DNA from: Salipaludibacillus agaradhaerens | GTDB lineage: Bacteria > Bacillota > Bacilli > Bacillales > Salisediminibacteriaceae | Length of the DNA: 64,000 nt | NCBI RefSeq assembly: GCF_002019735.1 | Contig: NZ_KV917378.1 | Coordinates: 551,859-615,858 of the forward strand | Direction of reading: 5' to 3' | Part shown: positions 47,278 to 57,073 of the stretch, piece by piece | Position numbering within the stretch: position 1 is the stretch's first letter | How the letters are laid out: each line of letters begins with the position of its first letter | Position numbers and translations under genes: made by a program | The notes under the pieces: generated by a model | Databases searched by the model: none | What the model was told of the DNA's origin: nothing | Seen by the model: the letters and a program-made list of their open reading frames with translations, nothing else

Positions 47278-48540
47278 ATGGAACGAACAGTAACGACTAC
47301 TATTCAAGTAAAAGATATATTAATTGCTCACCAAGTATTAAAAGATATTGTCGTCAACACCCCATTACAACGGGACCCCATCCTTTCAGAGCGATATGGG
47401 GCAAACGTATTTTTAAAACGAGAAGATTTACAAGTTGTGCGCTCATTTAAATTACGTGGGGCCTACAATTTAATGCAAGGATTATCGGAAAAAGAGTTAC
47501 AAAACGGCGTTGTGTGTGCTAGTGCTGGTAATCATGCCCAAGGGGTCGCCTATTCCTGTAAAGCTCTCGGAGTGAGAGGTCATATTTTTATGCCGAGCAC
47601 GACGCCGAGACAGAAAGTTTCCCGAGTAGAGTTTTTTGGAGAGCCTTTTGTAGAAGTGATCCTAACAGGGGATACCTTCGATGATTCTTTTAATGAAGCC
47701 ATGGCTTTTTGTGATGATAACAACATGTCCTTTATTCATCCTTTCGATGATCTTCGTACGATCACTGGTCAGGGTACGATCGGTATGGAAATCCTTGAAG
47801 CGATGGAGGAACCCGTTTCTCACGTGTTTATGAGTATCGGAGGCGGAGGGCTTATCTCAGGTGTTGGCTCTTACTTTAAACAAATAAGTCCACAAACTAA
47901 AGTGATAGGCGTTGAACCCGCAGGTGCTCCAGGAATGAAAACATCGTTACAAAAAGGGAAAGTGACTGTTTTAGATAAGATAGACAAATTCGTCGATGGG
48001 GCAGCTGTTAAAAAGGTTGGTAACATTACGTTTGATGTAGCAAAGCATGTCATTGATGACGTGGCGGTCATACCGGAAGGAAAGGTATGTTCAACAATGT
48101 TAAATTTGTATAATGAAAATGCCATTGTTGCTGAACCGGCAGGAGCTTTGGCCATTTCTGCACTGGATCATTACCGGGAAGAGATTAAGGGGAAAAATAT
48201 CGTATGTATTGTAAGCGGCGGCAATAACGATATTGACCGTATGCAGGAAATTAAAGAACGGTCGTTAATTTATGACGGTTTCAAACATTATTTTATCGTA
48301 AACTTCCCGCAACGAGCAGGAGCCTTGAGGCAGTTTTTATCAGAAGTTCTAGGGGAAAATGACGATATTACTCGATTTGAATACACGAAGAAAAACAATC
48401 GGGATAAAGGGCCTGTATTAGTTGGAATTGAACTGAAAGATAAAGAGGATTACCATCCGTTAATTAAGAGAATGGAGAAGAATGGATTTTCCTATACTGA
48501 AATAAATAAAGATCAAGATTTGTTTAACTTGCTTATATAG
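47278..48540 (+). CDS. ilvA: Threonine dehydratase (biosynthetic)
   Basis: 420 residues from the ATG at 47278 after AGGAAGGA. The frame is open 23 codons further but has no site there. Fold-type II PLP enzyme with K58 in RSFKLRGAYN, SAGNHAQGVA and the phosphate loop SIGGGGLISG. A C-terminal ACT-like regulatory domain from about 335 has one copy, as in the short Bacillus form. It converts threonine to 2-oxobutyrate, the first step to isoleucine. It is separate from ilvE, with its own terminator. Confidence 0.94.
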   Translation: MERTVTTTIQVKDILIAHQVLKDIVVNTPLQRDPILSERYGANVFLKREDLQVVRSFKLRGAYNLMQGLSEKELQNGVVCASAGNHAQGVAYSCKALGVRGHIFMPSTTPRQKVSRVEFFGEPFVEVILTGDTFDDSFNEAMAFCDDNNMSFIHPFDDLRTITGQGTIGMEILEAMEEPVSHVFMSIGGGGLISGVGSYFKQISPQTKVIGVEPAGAPGMKTSLQKGKVTVLDKIDKFVDGAAVKKVGNITFDVAKHVIDDVAVIPEGKVCSTMLNLYNENAIVAEPAGALAISALDHYREEIKGKNIVCIVSGGNNDIDRMQEIKERSLIYDGFKHYFIVNFPQRAGALRQFLSEVLGENDDITRFEYTKKNNRDKGPVLVGIELKDKEDYHPLIKRMEKNGFSYTEINKDQDLFNLLI

Positions 48541-48549
48541 TTTACTGTT

Positions 48550-48579
48550 AAAAGGGGGAAGAATTTACTTTCCTCTTTT
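48550..48579 (+). terminator. Terminator of ilvA
   Basis: AAAAGGGGGAAG (48550-48561) pairs with CTTTCCTCTTTT (48568-48579), with G-U pairs and a 6-base loop. The 3' arm ends in TTTTT. Confidence 0.75.
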
Positions 48580-48669
48580 TGCGTATGAGACATGTTTATG
48601 GTTAAATCAGTTAAGGTACTTACTTTACTAAACGGATGACATTTTAAGAAAAGAAAGCAGGTAATATAT

Positions 48670-49533
48670 ATGCCAAAATTAACACCAGGATCAATTGTTC
48701 GATTAACTGTTGACAGTGTTATAGCGACAGCTTACATATTAAAAGGAAGTGACGGCGACGTTATTTTGCCTAAACGGACAACTGAACAAGCATTTCAAGA
48801 AGGAGAAGAAGTTGAGGTTTTCCTTTACGAAGACAAACAGGGACGACTGACAGCTTCTGCGACACTTCCTACGGTTACCCTTGATGCATATGATTGGGCT
48901 GAAGTCGTGGAGAAGGTAGAACATTTAGGTGTTTTCGTCAATATCGGTATTGAAAAAGACATACTTGTGTCAAAAGATGATTTACCGTTCCATAAGTCGG
49001 TTTGGCCACAAGAAAAAGATCATCTATTTGTTTGTCTTATTAATGATAAAAAAGGAAAATTGATGGCTAAACCGATCTCAGAAGCCATTATCAATAAGGA
49101 AAGAGATAAGGCACCAAAAGACATGCTTCATCAGCCTGTCAGTGGCCATGTTTATCGCGCATCTAAAATAGGATCCTTTATTATTACAGAAGAAGGGTAT
49201 CGTGGTTTTATCCATCATTCAGAGAGAAAGAAAGAGCCGAGAATGGGGCAGTTGGTGAAAGGGCGAGTTATTGATGTGAAGGATGACGGAACGTTAAATA
49301 TTTCATTACGTCCTCGCCTCATTGAAAGCCGTGATGAAGATGCTGAACACTTGCTTCATTATTTACAAAATAATGATGGAGAAATAGCATTAACAGATAA
49401 GTCTTCACCTGACGAAATTAAAGAGGTATTACACATTAGTAAGGCCGCCTTTAAGCGTGCAGTAGGAAAACTATTAAAAGAAAAGAAAATTACACAGGAA
49501 AATGGTGTCACACGCTTGATTGAAAGCGAATAG
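48670..49533 (+). CDS. cvfB: CvfB family S1 RNA-binding protein
   Basis: 287 residues. Three S1-like segments (about 1-65, 66-135 and 145-220, the last with KIGSFIITEEGYRGFIHHSE) are followed by a C-terminal winged helix (LHISKAAFKRAVGKLLKE). This matches CvfB/YitL, an RNA-binding protein that affects virulence and gene expression in Staphylococcus and is widespread in bacilli. It acts in the cytoplasm. It is a single gene, with a hairpin behind it. Confidence 0.92.
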   Translation: MPKLTPGSIVRLTVDSVIATAYILKGSDGDVILPKRTTEQAFQEGEEVEVFLYEDKQGRLTASATLPTVTLDAYDWAEVVEKVEHLGVFVNIGIEKDILVSKDDLPFHKSVWPQEKDHLFVCLINDKKGKLMAKPISEAIINKERDKAPKDMLHQPVSGHVYRASKIGSFIITEEGYRGFIHHSERKKEPRMGQLVKGRVIDVKDDGTLNISLRPRLIESRDEDAEHLLHYLQNNDGEIALTDKSSPDEIKEVLHISKAAFKRAVGKLLKEKKITQENGVTRLIESE

Positions 49534-49595
49534 TTGTGGCTATGTCAAATCATTGGCATTGTTGCCTATTCTATTTCCAATAATCTCGTTATAGT

Positions 49596-49635
49596 ATGGA
49601 GGTAAAATCTTAAATAGATTTTGCCTCCATTTAGT
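49596..49635 (+). terminator. Hairpin after cvfB
   Basis: ATGGAGGTAAAATCT (49596-49610) pairs with AGATTTTGCCTCCAT (49616-49630), one G-U pair, 5-base loop. Only a short T-run follows. It lies within the 377-bp gene-free stretch 49534-49910, which also carries a TGGTATGAT extended -10 box at 49842-49850 for topB. Confidence 0.65.
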
Positions 49636-49910
49636 CTAGCTGCTAATTTCCATAAAGAAGAACAGTGCAACACCTTGCTTTAATCGCCGCTTGGGACTAC
49701 CCCCTTCTCTTATGAAAAGAACAAGCTTTCCAATAAATAAGATCGATTGCTGATTACCCGTCAAAATCCCATTCACTACTGAAACAATATTATATCAGCA
49801 TCAGGATTTTTTTGACTAAAACTCTTTTTTGTAGGGGAATATGGTATGATGTTATAGAAACGTACGTTCTTACTACTGATATTTTTTTATAAAGCGAAAC
49901 AGGTGATCCT

Positions 49911-52103
49911 ATGAAGTTAATTCTTGCAGAAAAGCCCGATCAGGCGGCTAAATTAGCCTCACCTTACCCGTCACAAAAGAAAAAGGAATATATAGTGATT
50001 AGTCCGTGTGACACCTTCCCTAAAGGAGCTATTTGTACATGGGCAGTGGGGCATTTGTGTGAACTGTTGCCTCCTGAAGGCTACGAATCATCGTGGAAAA
50101 AATGGTCTCTTGAAGCCTTACCACTTATTCCTTCAATGTTTAAGCATCGTGTCACTTATTCAAAAAAGAAACGTTTTAACGTTATAAAGTCATTTATTCA
50201 ACAACAAGATGTATCGGAAATCGTTATCGCTAGTGATGCCGGACGAGAAGGAGAAGCGATCATCCGGTTAATTCTTAAACTATCTCATAATGTTAAACCA
50301 GTCAAACGTCTATGGATCTCTTCTCTAACGGCTAAGTCAGTCAAAGCGGGATTTAATGCATTATTGGATGAATCAGCTACAAGACCCCTTTATGATGAAG
50401 CAGTTAGTCGCGCTTATGCAGATTGGTTAATTGGCATGAATGCTTCTAGAGTGTATACACTCTTACTGCAGAAGCACGGAGCAGGTGATGTCTTCTCAAT
50501 CGGGCGTGTTCAAACACCCACATTAGCCCTAATTGTTGAAAGAGAAAAAGAGATTGAGAAATTTATCTCTGAACCATTTTGGGAAATAAAAGCTAGCTTT
50601 TCAATGAAGGAGCAGACATACGAAGGTATTTGGCATAAAGACGGAGACTCTCGTGTAACGAATCTTACTCTGGCACAAAAAATAACCGCGTTTTGTGAAA
50701 ACAAACGTGCACAAGTTAGTCATGTTGAAACAAAGGAGAAGTCGATCCCACCACCTTATTTTTTCAACTTATCATCTCTGCAAACGACAGCAAACCGAAG
50801 ATATAAATATTCTCCAAAGAAAACATTAGATATTGCTCAAAAATTGTATGTAAAAGGCTATATTTCTTATCCGAGAACAGATTCCGCTTTCGTAACAAAA
50901 GAGGAGGAAAGGGAGTTTCCAACCATTCTCCAAAAAATAAGTGCGTTATCTAAATTTAAACCATTTTTTCCGTTAGAACGAGAGACAAAAATGTTATCCA
51001 AGCGTTACGTTAATCAAAGTAAAGTAACTGATCATCACGCTATTATTCCAACGGATCAAGTAATAGACCCTTCTAGCCTTTCTACTGAAGAGGCTCGTGT
51101 TTATACGATGATTATTGAACATTTAATAGCAGCATACGATGGCGATTGCCTCATGAGCTATACTAATATAGAAACATTAGTGGACGATAGAGCCACATTC
51201 AAAACAACAGGGAAACAAATGCGCCACGCAGGGTGGCGGCGAATTATCCCATCACGAGCGGATGAAAAGCTAAAAACTGAGAAAAGTAAATTGCCAAATG
51301 TTAGACAAGGTGATCAAGAGGACGTTCTTAACGTCACTATGAGAGAAGGAAAAACTGAGCCACCTAAACGATATACCGAAGGCGAATTAATTACGGTTAT
51401 GAAGTCAGCTGGTAAATATATAGATGATGAAGAACTGGTAAAGGTGTTGCAACATACGGAGGGACTTGGTACTGAAGCTACGCGAGCTGGCATTATTACC
51501 TTGCTTAAACAAAGGAGTTATATCGAGATAATTAAAAACATCGTTTATCCAACTGAAAAAGGAAAAATACTGATTGAAGCATTAGGCAATTCATTATTAG
51601 CTTCGCCTGAAATGACGGCTAAATGGGAGCAGAGATTAGCGGAAATTGGTCGGGGCATTGCTGAAGTCGACCCCTTCATTCTCCAAGCCAAAAAGCTGAC
51701 TACGTCACTCATAAGCGATGCAAAAAAGCGTTCTGCCACATGGACATTTAATAAAGAGATTCTTAAAGAAATTCAACGATCCCCTAAAAATAAAACAGGG
51801 AAAGTAAGCCGTACCCGTAAAAGATTGCTAGGTAAATGTCCAGTCTGCCAAGGAAACGTGATAGACAAAGGGAAGTTTTACGGCTGTGCTAACTACAAAA
51901 CTACACAATGTTCGTTTACTGTCTCAAAACGCATTCTTGGACGTTCACTGACCTCAACCCATATTAAAGCATTACTGTCCGAGGGTTGCACACCGATAAT
52001 TGACGGTTTTCAACAAAAAAATGGGAAAACATTTAACGCAGCGCTGAAATGGGAAGCAAATGAGAATAAAATGAGCTTTTCTTTTGGTGAACAACAAACT
52101 TAA
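49911..52103 (+). CDS. topB: DNA topoisomerase III
   Basis: 730 residues, type IA. The Toprim domain has ILAEKPDQAA (E7) and ASDAGREGEAI near 110. The catalytic tyrosine is in YISYPRTDS near 318. QTPTLALIVEREKEIEKF and HHAIIPT are further signatures. A C-terminal zinc ribbon (CPVCQGNVIDKGKFYGC, then C in TTQCSF) is present near 640. The enzyme unlinks single strands and resolves recombination or replication intermediates. It is not next to a mobile element. It is convergent with the phosphoesterase gene, with a four-base overlap. Confidence 0.94.
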   Translation: MKLILAEKPDQAAKLASPYPSQKKKEYIVISPCDTFPKGAICTWAVGHLCELLPPEGYESSWKKWSLEALPLIPSMFKHRVTYSKKKRFNVIKSFIQQQDVSEIVIASDAGREGEAIIRLILKLSHNVKPVKRLWISSLTAKSVKAGFNALLDESATRPLYDEAVSRAYADWLIGMNASRVYTLLLQKHGAGDVFSIGRVQTPTLALIVEREKEIEKFISEPFWEIKASFSMKEQTYEGIWHKDGDSRVTNLTLAQKITAFCENKRAQVSHVETKEKSIPPPYFFNLSSLQTTANRRYKYSPKKTLDIAQKLYVKGYISYPRTDSAFVTKEEEREFPTILQKISALSKFKPFFPLERETKMLSKRYVNQSKVTDHHAIIPTDQVIDPSSLSTEEARVYTMIIEHLIAAYDGDCLMSYTNIETLVDDRATFKTTGKQMRHAGWRRIIPSRADEKLKTEKSKLPNVRQGDQEDVLNVTMREGKTEPPKRYTEGELITVMKSAGKYIDDEELVKVLQHTEGLGTEATRAGIITLLKQRSYIEIIKNIVYPTEKGKILIEALGNSLLASPEMTAKWEQRLAEIGRGIAEVDPFILQAKKLTTSLISDAKKRSATWTFNKEILKEIQRSPKNKTGKVSRTRKRLLGKCPVCQGNVIDKGKFYGCANYKTTQCSFTVSKRILGRSLTSTHIKALLSEGCTPIIDGFQQKNGKTFNAALKWEANENKMSFSFGEQQT

Positions 52104-53215
52104 CATTCATTAAAATGGACCTGCACACTTAAAATTTCAGAACGGCTGCCGAGGCGAATGGGAGGTCCCCAAAAGCCAAAGCCTGATGAAACAAATACGT
52201 GTAGCCGCCCTTTTTGTTTGTATCCCCAATCAACTTCAAATAATTTGGCGGTAATTAAATGGTAAGGAAAGATTTGCCCACGATGGGTATGCCCACTAAA
52301 AACCATATCTGTTTGAGCTTCCATAATGGCATGGAGATCTGTTGGCTGATGATCCATCATGATAAGTATTTTCCTTTTATCAAGTGGGTCAATTAATGCG
52401 CTCGCAGATTTCCGATTTTTATCTGTTTTGTCTTTCCTTCCAACGATAGTTATCATTTCATTTGGCTCCACAACGTCGTCTTGAAGGAGCTGAATGCCTG
52501 CTTCATCAAGCATAACCGCTAATTCTTCAATCTTTCCTCCGTAATATTCATGGTTTCCTGTGACCGCATACTTGCCATATACAGCATGCAAATTGGCTAA
52601 CAGTCCATCCATTTTTTTCTCTTTAAACTGGGCAGGATCATCATCCACGATATCACCGGCTAATAAAATAATGTCTGCATTAAGCTTATTTATTTCTTTC
52701 ACGAGTCTCTCCGCATGTTTTTTACCTGATAATCCGCCAAAATGCATATCTGAAGCCATCACAATTTTTAATGATGACTTATGGGACGTTGTTTTCGCAA
52801 GGCTAATGTCATGTGATCGAATGACTGGACTGTATGCCAAATAGAGGCCTACACCTATGTAAATAGCAAATAGAATCCAAACAATTCCCCCAATGACAAC
52901 AATATGTGTGCGAGTTACTTCTTCAATAAAGAGTCCAAGCAGCCAACACGTTATATTAGCAAACGGCAATACAAACAAGCCAAATTGAAAAACAGCGAGC
53001 CATAGTGCCCCAATTTTTTTGAAAAGGGGACTAGAAAATAACTGACCAATTATATAAGCATAAGCAACACCTATTAACAGGGCAGTGAAAATAAGTGGAT
53101 GATTTATACTAAATACAACGTGTAGCCAGTAATATAAATGCCAGCCTATGTAAGCTGTTAAGCCTGTATAAAGAATAATAAATAGACCTAAGCTTAATAA
53201 ATATCGTAAATTCAT
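52100..53215 (-). CDS. Membrane-anchored metallophosphoesterase
   Basis: 371 residues from the ATG at 53215. The GTG four codons earlier lies in the ribosome site region. Four hydrophobic segments in the first 135 residues place it in the membrane. The catalytic domain then shows the calcineurin-like metal motifs in order: SDMHFGG, GDIVDDD, GNHEYYGG, MDHQP and SGHTHRGQ. Similar Bacillus proteins (YkuE, YpbG) are thought to act on lipids or the envelope, but substrates are not settled. GFGFWGPPIRLGSRSEI at the C-terminus is typical. Confidence 0.88.
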   Translation of the reverse strand: MNLRYLLSLGLFIILYTGLTAYIGWHLYYWLHVVFSINHPLIFTALLIGVAYAYIIGQLFSSPLFKKIGALWLAVFQFGLFVLPFANITCWLLGLFIEEVTRTHIVVIGGIVWILFAIYIGVGLYLAYSPVIRSHDISLAKTTSHKSSLKIVMASDMHFGGLSGKKHAERLVKEINKLNADIILLAGDIVDDDPAQFKEKKMDGLLANLHAVYGKYAVTGNHEYYGGKIEELAVMLDEAGIQLLQDDVVEPNEMITIVGRKDKTDKNRKSASALIDPLDKRKILIMMDHQPTDLHAIMEAQTDMVFSGHTHRGQIFPYHLITAKLFEVDWGYKQKGRLHVFVSSGFGFWGPPIRLGSRSEILSVQVHFNEC

Positions 53216-53364
53216 TATTTTAGTCACCCACTTTTTGTTAGTCTATAGTTGCCCCTTTACTTTATCTATCTTATTATTAAGTTAAAGTATTAACAAAGGT
53301 TTTGCATATAAACTTCGTATCTTTTGACACGATGATGATAACTGACATACAGGAGGAGACGTGG

Positions 53365-53799
53365 ATGGCAGGGGAATTGAAGGCAATATGGATTAAAAGG
53401 GAAAAAAGAGGGGTAATGGAACCCGTAGAATTAGGGACATTAATTAAACATAAAGGCTTGGTTCACAATGCTGATCAAGGTGGTAAAAGGCAAGTAACCA
53501 TTATTTCTGAAGAAAGATGGGAGCAGCTAATGGACAATTTTTCAACTAGCTTGGATCCTTCTACACGAAGAGCTAATTTAATGGTCACAGGAATAGATCT
53601 AGCTCACTCTAAAGGAAAACGACTCAATATTGGTTCTGCTATTATAGAAATACAAGGTGAAACAAAACCGTGCTCTCGTATGGATGATGCTTTAGCTGGT
53701 TTACAAGATGCTATGAAGGTAAACTGGGGCGGAGGGGCTTATGGAGTGGTTGTAACAGGTGGCGATATTAGGCTTGGAGATCCCGTTCAGTGGCGTTGA
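53365..53799 (+). CDS. MOSC domain protein
   Basis: 144 residues from the ATG at 53365, eight bases after AGGAGG. An in-frame start 21 codons upstream has no site. MOSC signature: GGKRQVTIISEERWEQL, NLMVTGIDLAHSKGKRLNIG, and the conserved cysteine C103 in KPCSRMDDA. In molybdenum cofactor sulfurases this cysteine carries sulfur. The stand-alone MOSC proteins of bacilli (YiiM-like) may transfer sulfur or detoxify N-hydroxylated bases, but the role here is open. Confidence 0.86.
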   Translation: MAGELKAIWIKREKRGVMEPVELGTLIKHKGLVHNADQGGKRQVTIISEERWEQLMDNFSTSLDPSTRRANLMVTGIDLAHSKGKRLNIGSAIIEIQGETKPCSRMDDALAGLQDAMKVNWGGGAYGVVVTGGDIRLGDPVQWR

Positions 53800-53912
53800 A
53801 AAAAATGATTTACTTCCTCCTGCAAAAAAGCTTAAACTAGCTTTATGAAAACTTACAACTCCCTCATTAACTTTAAACGAATTGATATATCTTACGAAAA
53901 AAGGTGATAAAC

Positions 53913-54248
53913 ATGAAACGCATTGAATTTAAAGATGGGAAACTTTATACTGAAGTCCGATTCAAATTTCAAGGAAAAGTAACAAAAACGGCTAACATTA
54001 TTATTGATACTAACTCAGCAGGGACAGTCATTTCTAAAAAGACTGCCATTAAACTAGGGATTGAGAAAGATGAATCTACTTTTTATGAAGTATTAGATTC
54101 GTTAAGTGTCGGCCCGTTAAAAGTGAGTGAATTTCAAGTCACAATTTCTGATATTGAGGAAGACGGAGTCCTTGGCCTCGATTTTATGAAGAAGGTCGGT
54201 GCTAAAATAAACCTTGATGCCATGACAATATCAAGCTCTCGTACATAA
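53913..54248 (+). CDS. Retropepsin-like aspartyl protease fold protein with Asp-Thr-Asn
   Basis: 111 residues from the ATG at 53913 after AAGGTGA. The fold is suggested by IIIDTNSAGTVISKKTA (about 29-45) and the C-terminal GVLGLDFMKKVGAKINLDAMTI (about 84-105), which match bacterial single-domain retropepsin-like proteins. These need to dimerise, each chain giving one Asp from Asp-Thr/Ser-Gly. Here the triad reads D32-T33-N34, so the conserved glycine is missing. The protein may be an inactive or modified member. No neighbour suggests a substrate. Confidence 0.65.
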   Translation: MKRIEFKDGKLYTEVRFKFQGKVTKTANIIIDTNSAGTVISKKTAIKLGIEKDESTFYEVLDSLSVGPLKVSEFQVTISDIEEDGVLGLDFMKKVGAKINLDAMTISSSRT

Positions 54249-54435
54249 AAAGTCAAATGGTTGAAATTGGATTTTAGTTGTCTATACTCATTATATGGAC
54301 CGAACCACCTAGATCGTTATTGAAGACAAAATATTTTTCTTGACGAACAAGCTTTCAACAGTTATTATCACATTTTGGAAGGTTATTAATCACATAACTC
54401 TTAAATAGGTAACGAATTTTGAAAGGGGAATAACG

Positions 54436-54630
54436 ATGGCAGAACAAGAAGAGCCTCTATTGCAATCAGGAGATACTGTTAAAGTCATTGAAGGGGAATA
54501 TAAAGGAAAAAAAGCAACAGTCATTTCCGCCTATACTAATTCTATCTCGGTGGAATTCGAATTGAAGATGGATGATGGCAGCAAGCCTCGGACAGTTTTG
54601 AGACATTCAGAATACGAAATCATTAAGTAA
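54436..54630 (+). CDS. Small KOW-like protein (DUF2187, YkvS type)
   Basis: 64 residues. The motif SGDTVKVIEGEYKGKKATVISAY is a KOW-type loop as found in NusG and ribosomal protein L24, and the size fits the Bacillus DUF2187 family (YkvS). An RNA or ribosome contact is likely, but no function is proven. The ribosome site GAAAGGGG is good, and a strong terminator follows. The 190 bp upstream have no gene. Confidence 0.78.
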   Translation: MAEQEEPLLQSGDTVKVIEGEYKGKKATVISAYTNSISVEFELKMDDGSKPRTVLRHSEYEIIK

Positions 54631-54640
54631 CGCCGATACG

Positions 54641-54674
54641 AAGACTACCAGGGAAATGTGTGGTAGTCTTTGTT
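54641..54674 (+). terminator. Terminator of the DUF2187 gene
   Basis: AAGACTACCA (54641-54650) and TGGTAGTCTT (54661-54670) pair perfectly around 10 bases. TGTTG follows, so the T-run is weak. Confidence 0.75.
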
Positions 54675-54830
54675 GTTGTTATGGTTAATGTTAATGACTG
54701 TTTATAAATACTAACCAATCCTTTTAATGTTAGAATATAAAATGTTAAAAAACGTTCATTATTACTTCCTCATAATAGCTAAAATTCATTCATAATAGAA
54801 GAACTCATTGGTATACGAGGAGGTATTCAG

Positions 54831-55349
54831 ATGTCAGTTTTAATCATCTATTCCACGACTCACGGTACGACAGAAAAGGCTGTGTACCAGATGGCAAACC
54901 AGCTTTCATCAGTAACTGATTTAGTAAACATCATTAAAACGAAAAAAACACTAGATTTAACCATGTATGACACTGTTATTATAGCCACTTCTATTCATAT
55001 GGGATCGATCCCCAAAAAGATGACGCAATTTCTGTCAGCAAATGAAAATGTGTTACTCACAAAAAAAATCGGACTATTCTTAAGCTGTATGCGTGAAGGT
55101 GAAGAAAGACAGGCGCAATTTAGAGCCGCTTTCCCAGAAACGTTACGCAATCATGCTGTCGCGAAAGGACTGGGAGGCGGGGAATTACTTATTTCAAAAA
55201 TGACGCTACTTCAAAAAATGATTATAAAGAAAGTAGAAGGGACTACAACTGATAGATCAGCATTAGATAAGCAGGCTTTGGACCTATTCATTAAGGAGTT
55301 AAATCAAGTTGATTCCCATCCCTCTTCAAAATCTTCAACAAAGGCTTAA
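54831..55349 (+). CDS. Flavodoxin domain protein (HemG-like)
   Basis: 172 residues. The FMN phosphate loop YSTTHGTTEKAV is at 7-18, VIIATSIHMGSIPKKM near 49-64 and a cysteine-containing strand FLSCMREGEE near 83. This matches the Flavodoxin_5 family, which contains the menaquinone-dependent protoporphyrinogen oxidase HemG of enterobacteria. Bacilli normally use HemY/CgoX, so this protein is probably a general flavin oxidoreductase. AGGAGGTA before the ATG. The Ser/Lys-rich tail (DSHPSSKSSTKA) looks disordered. Confidence 0.8.
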   Translation: MSVLIIYSTTHGTTEKAVYQMANQLSSVTDLVNIIKTKKTLDLTMYDTVIIATSIHMGSIPKKMTQFLSANENVLLTKKIGLFLSCMREGEERQAQFRAAFPETLRNHAVAKGLGGGELLISKMTLLQKMIIKKVEGTTTDRSALDKQALDLFIKELNQVDSHPSSKSSTKA

Positions 55350-55355
55350 CCTTCT

Positions 55356-55400
55356 AAAAGCTTCAAACTTGTCTATTGTCATGATAGGTTTGAAGCTTTT
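55356..55400. terminator. Bidirectional terminator
   Basis: A 13-bp perfect stem, AAAAGCTTCAAAC (55356-55368) with GTTTGAAGCTTTT (55388-55400), between convergent genes, with T or A runs at the stem ends for both directions. Confidence 0.85.
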
Positions 55401-55407
55401 GCACGTT

Positions 55408-56793
55408 TTAAACCCACCCTAATAAATGAAAACTAAATAGGACACTCGATAATACAAAAAAGCAAATCACAATAAATGAAGCATTTTGTCTTATTATATG
55501 TGATCTGGGAGCTTTCATCAGTTTTGCTGCCATTAGCATTTGGCCGGAAAATGGTGAAAGCTGAGTGGCCATCGTCCAAGCTAGTAATAATGTAAGGGCC
55601 GCATACTCAGGTGACACACCAAACATCTCTGGAGATAGAGAACTGCCTATCCCGATAACGATAATGATAGGGTGAATGCCGATTTGTGCTAACAATAAAG
55701 CGATTAACATGATAAAAACAGTAAACAAATAGACATGGCCTAATGACACCGTATGAATGAAAGTGGACACGACATCACCTAAATCCGTATAAGAAATCGC
55801 AAGGCCAAAATAACCTGCTGTAATAAACACAGCTATTTCGTTTTTCAACCGGACAAATGAACCTTGGATTTGAGTAGCCACATCATGTAAATATGAGCGC
55901 GTTATTTTTGTGAAAATCGCCCAAATAAGAGGGTGTCCTATAGCTAATAGACATACAATTGTTAACATATTAATATTTGCTAGCCGATAAAAAATAAAGG
56001 AACACGCAACGAAAGAGCAACTAAAAATGAGCAAAGATGCAAATGAAGCAGGTGGCCTATATGTGACATCACTTTTTCGTTCCTCAATTTCCATGAGCGG
56101 ATCCTCGGAGAAAGAAATGTAACGAAGCATAATCATACTTATAAGTCCATATATAATCGCTAACAAAAAGCCATAGCCACCAATACCAAACCATGACACA
56201 TCAAATAATACTAGAACGAGCGCCACATTTACAAAATAAGGCGACCAAAGCATACAAAAGGCAAACGCGCGCATCATATGTAAGGTTAATTTTCTTTCTC
56301 TAAATGAATGAAAGCTTTCATCAGCAATCCGTTTGACAATGGCTAATGCACCAAAGTTTAGTAACGCGCCGATTGTGGCTACGAGAAAATAACTCAGCCG
56401 GTAAGGATGTTCGACTCCTCGTTTCTCTGCTTGTTGGACTTTTTGCTTTAATGCTGATAAGTAACCAGCCGTCGACATATATGTCCCAATTAAAGGGACT
56501 AATAAAAACAATGACAGCAAATTTAAGTTTTGTCCAAAACCATATAACATCTCTAGGTAAGGAACATCGTTAGTTATAAAAACAATGGTTCCCGCTATAA
56601 ATAAAATACCTATTATGAGGCGATTCAATAACGTAATAGAGATAAAAGAAAAGAATAATAGACATCCCCCTAACAGACTGTAAATAGTCATTAATAAAGG
56701 GTGAGGAAAGATATGAGCGGCAAGATACACTAAAGATGCTGTATAGCACAATATGCCTAAGACGGTATAAAGATAGTCTCTCGTAATAAACAC
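55408..56793 (-). CDS. Polytopic membrane protein, ion-transporter-like, unknown substrate
   Basis: 461 residues, about 11-12 hydrophobic segments. The two regions LFLLVPLIGTYMSTAGYLSALK near 95 and IGIHPIIIVIGIGSSLSPEMFGVSP followed by LLLAWTMATQLSPFSGQMLMAAKL near 370-425 recall the re-entrant loops of the ion transporter superfamily (dicarboxylate and sodium symporters). I cannot name a substrate. The start is doubtful: the GTG at 56793 touches AAAGGAG. The better-spaced position carries ATT ACG rather than an ATG. The gene stands alone. Confidence 0.7.
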   Translation of the reverse strand: MFITRDYLYTVLGILCYTASLVYLAAHIFPHPLLMTIYSLLGGCLLFFSFISITLLNRLIIGILFIAGTIVFITNDVPYLEMLYGFGQNLNLLSLFLLVPLIGTYMSTAGYLSALKQKVQQAEKRGVEHPYRLSYFLVATIGALLNFGALAIVKRIADESFHSFRERKLTLHMMRAFAFCMLWSPYFVNVALVLVLFDVSWFGIGGYGFLLAIIYGLISMIMLRYISFSEDPLMEIEERKSDVTYRPPASFASLLIFSCSFVACSFIFYRLANINMLTIVCLLAIGHPLIWAIFTKITRSYLHDVATQIQGSFVRLKNEIAVFITAGYFGLAISYTDLGDVVSTFIHTVSLGHVYLFTVFIMLIALLLAQIGIHPIIIVIGIGSSLSPEMFGVSPEYAALTLLLAWTMATQLSPFSGQMLMAAKLMKAPRSHIIRQNASFIVICFFVLSSVLFSFHLLGWV

Positions 56794-57073
56794 TCCTTTA
56801 TTTAAATCGTTCTTTTTTCTTTAGCTAAATATGTATTATACTAAATGACAGGTTTACGAACAGTCTAGTCTAGTTAATGACTGTTAGTCGTTTGGAAAGA
56901 CATCGCACTGAAATTACGACGCTGTATGATGAGAATCATAAAATCAAATCATACGAGAACTTTTTTTCTATCTACCACCCTTTTAACCAGATCATTTTTT
57001 ATTATAACGAAAAATAGGACAAATCCGATACTAAACGGACCTGTTTTGTAAATGACAAGAGGATGTGTTTATT

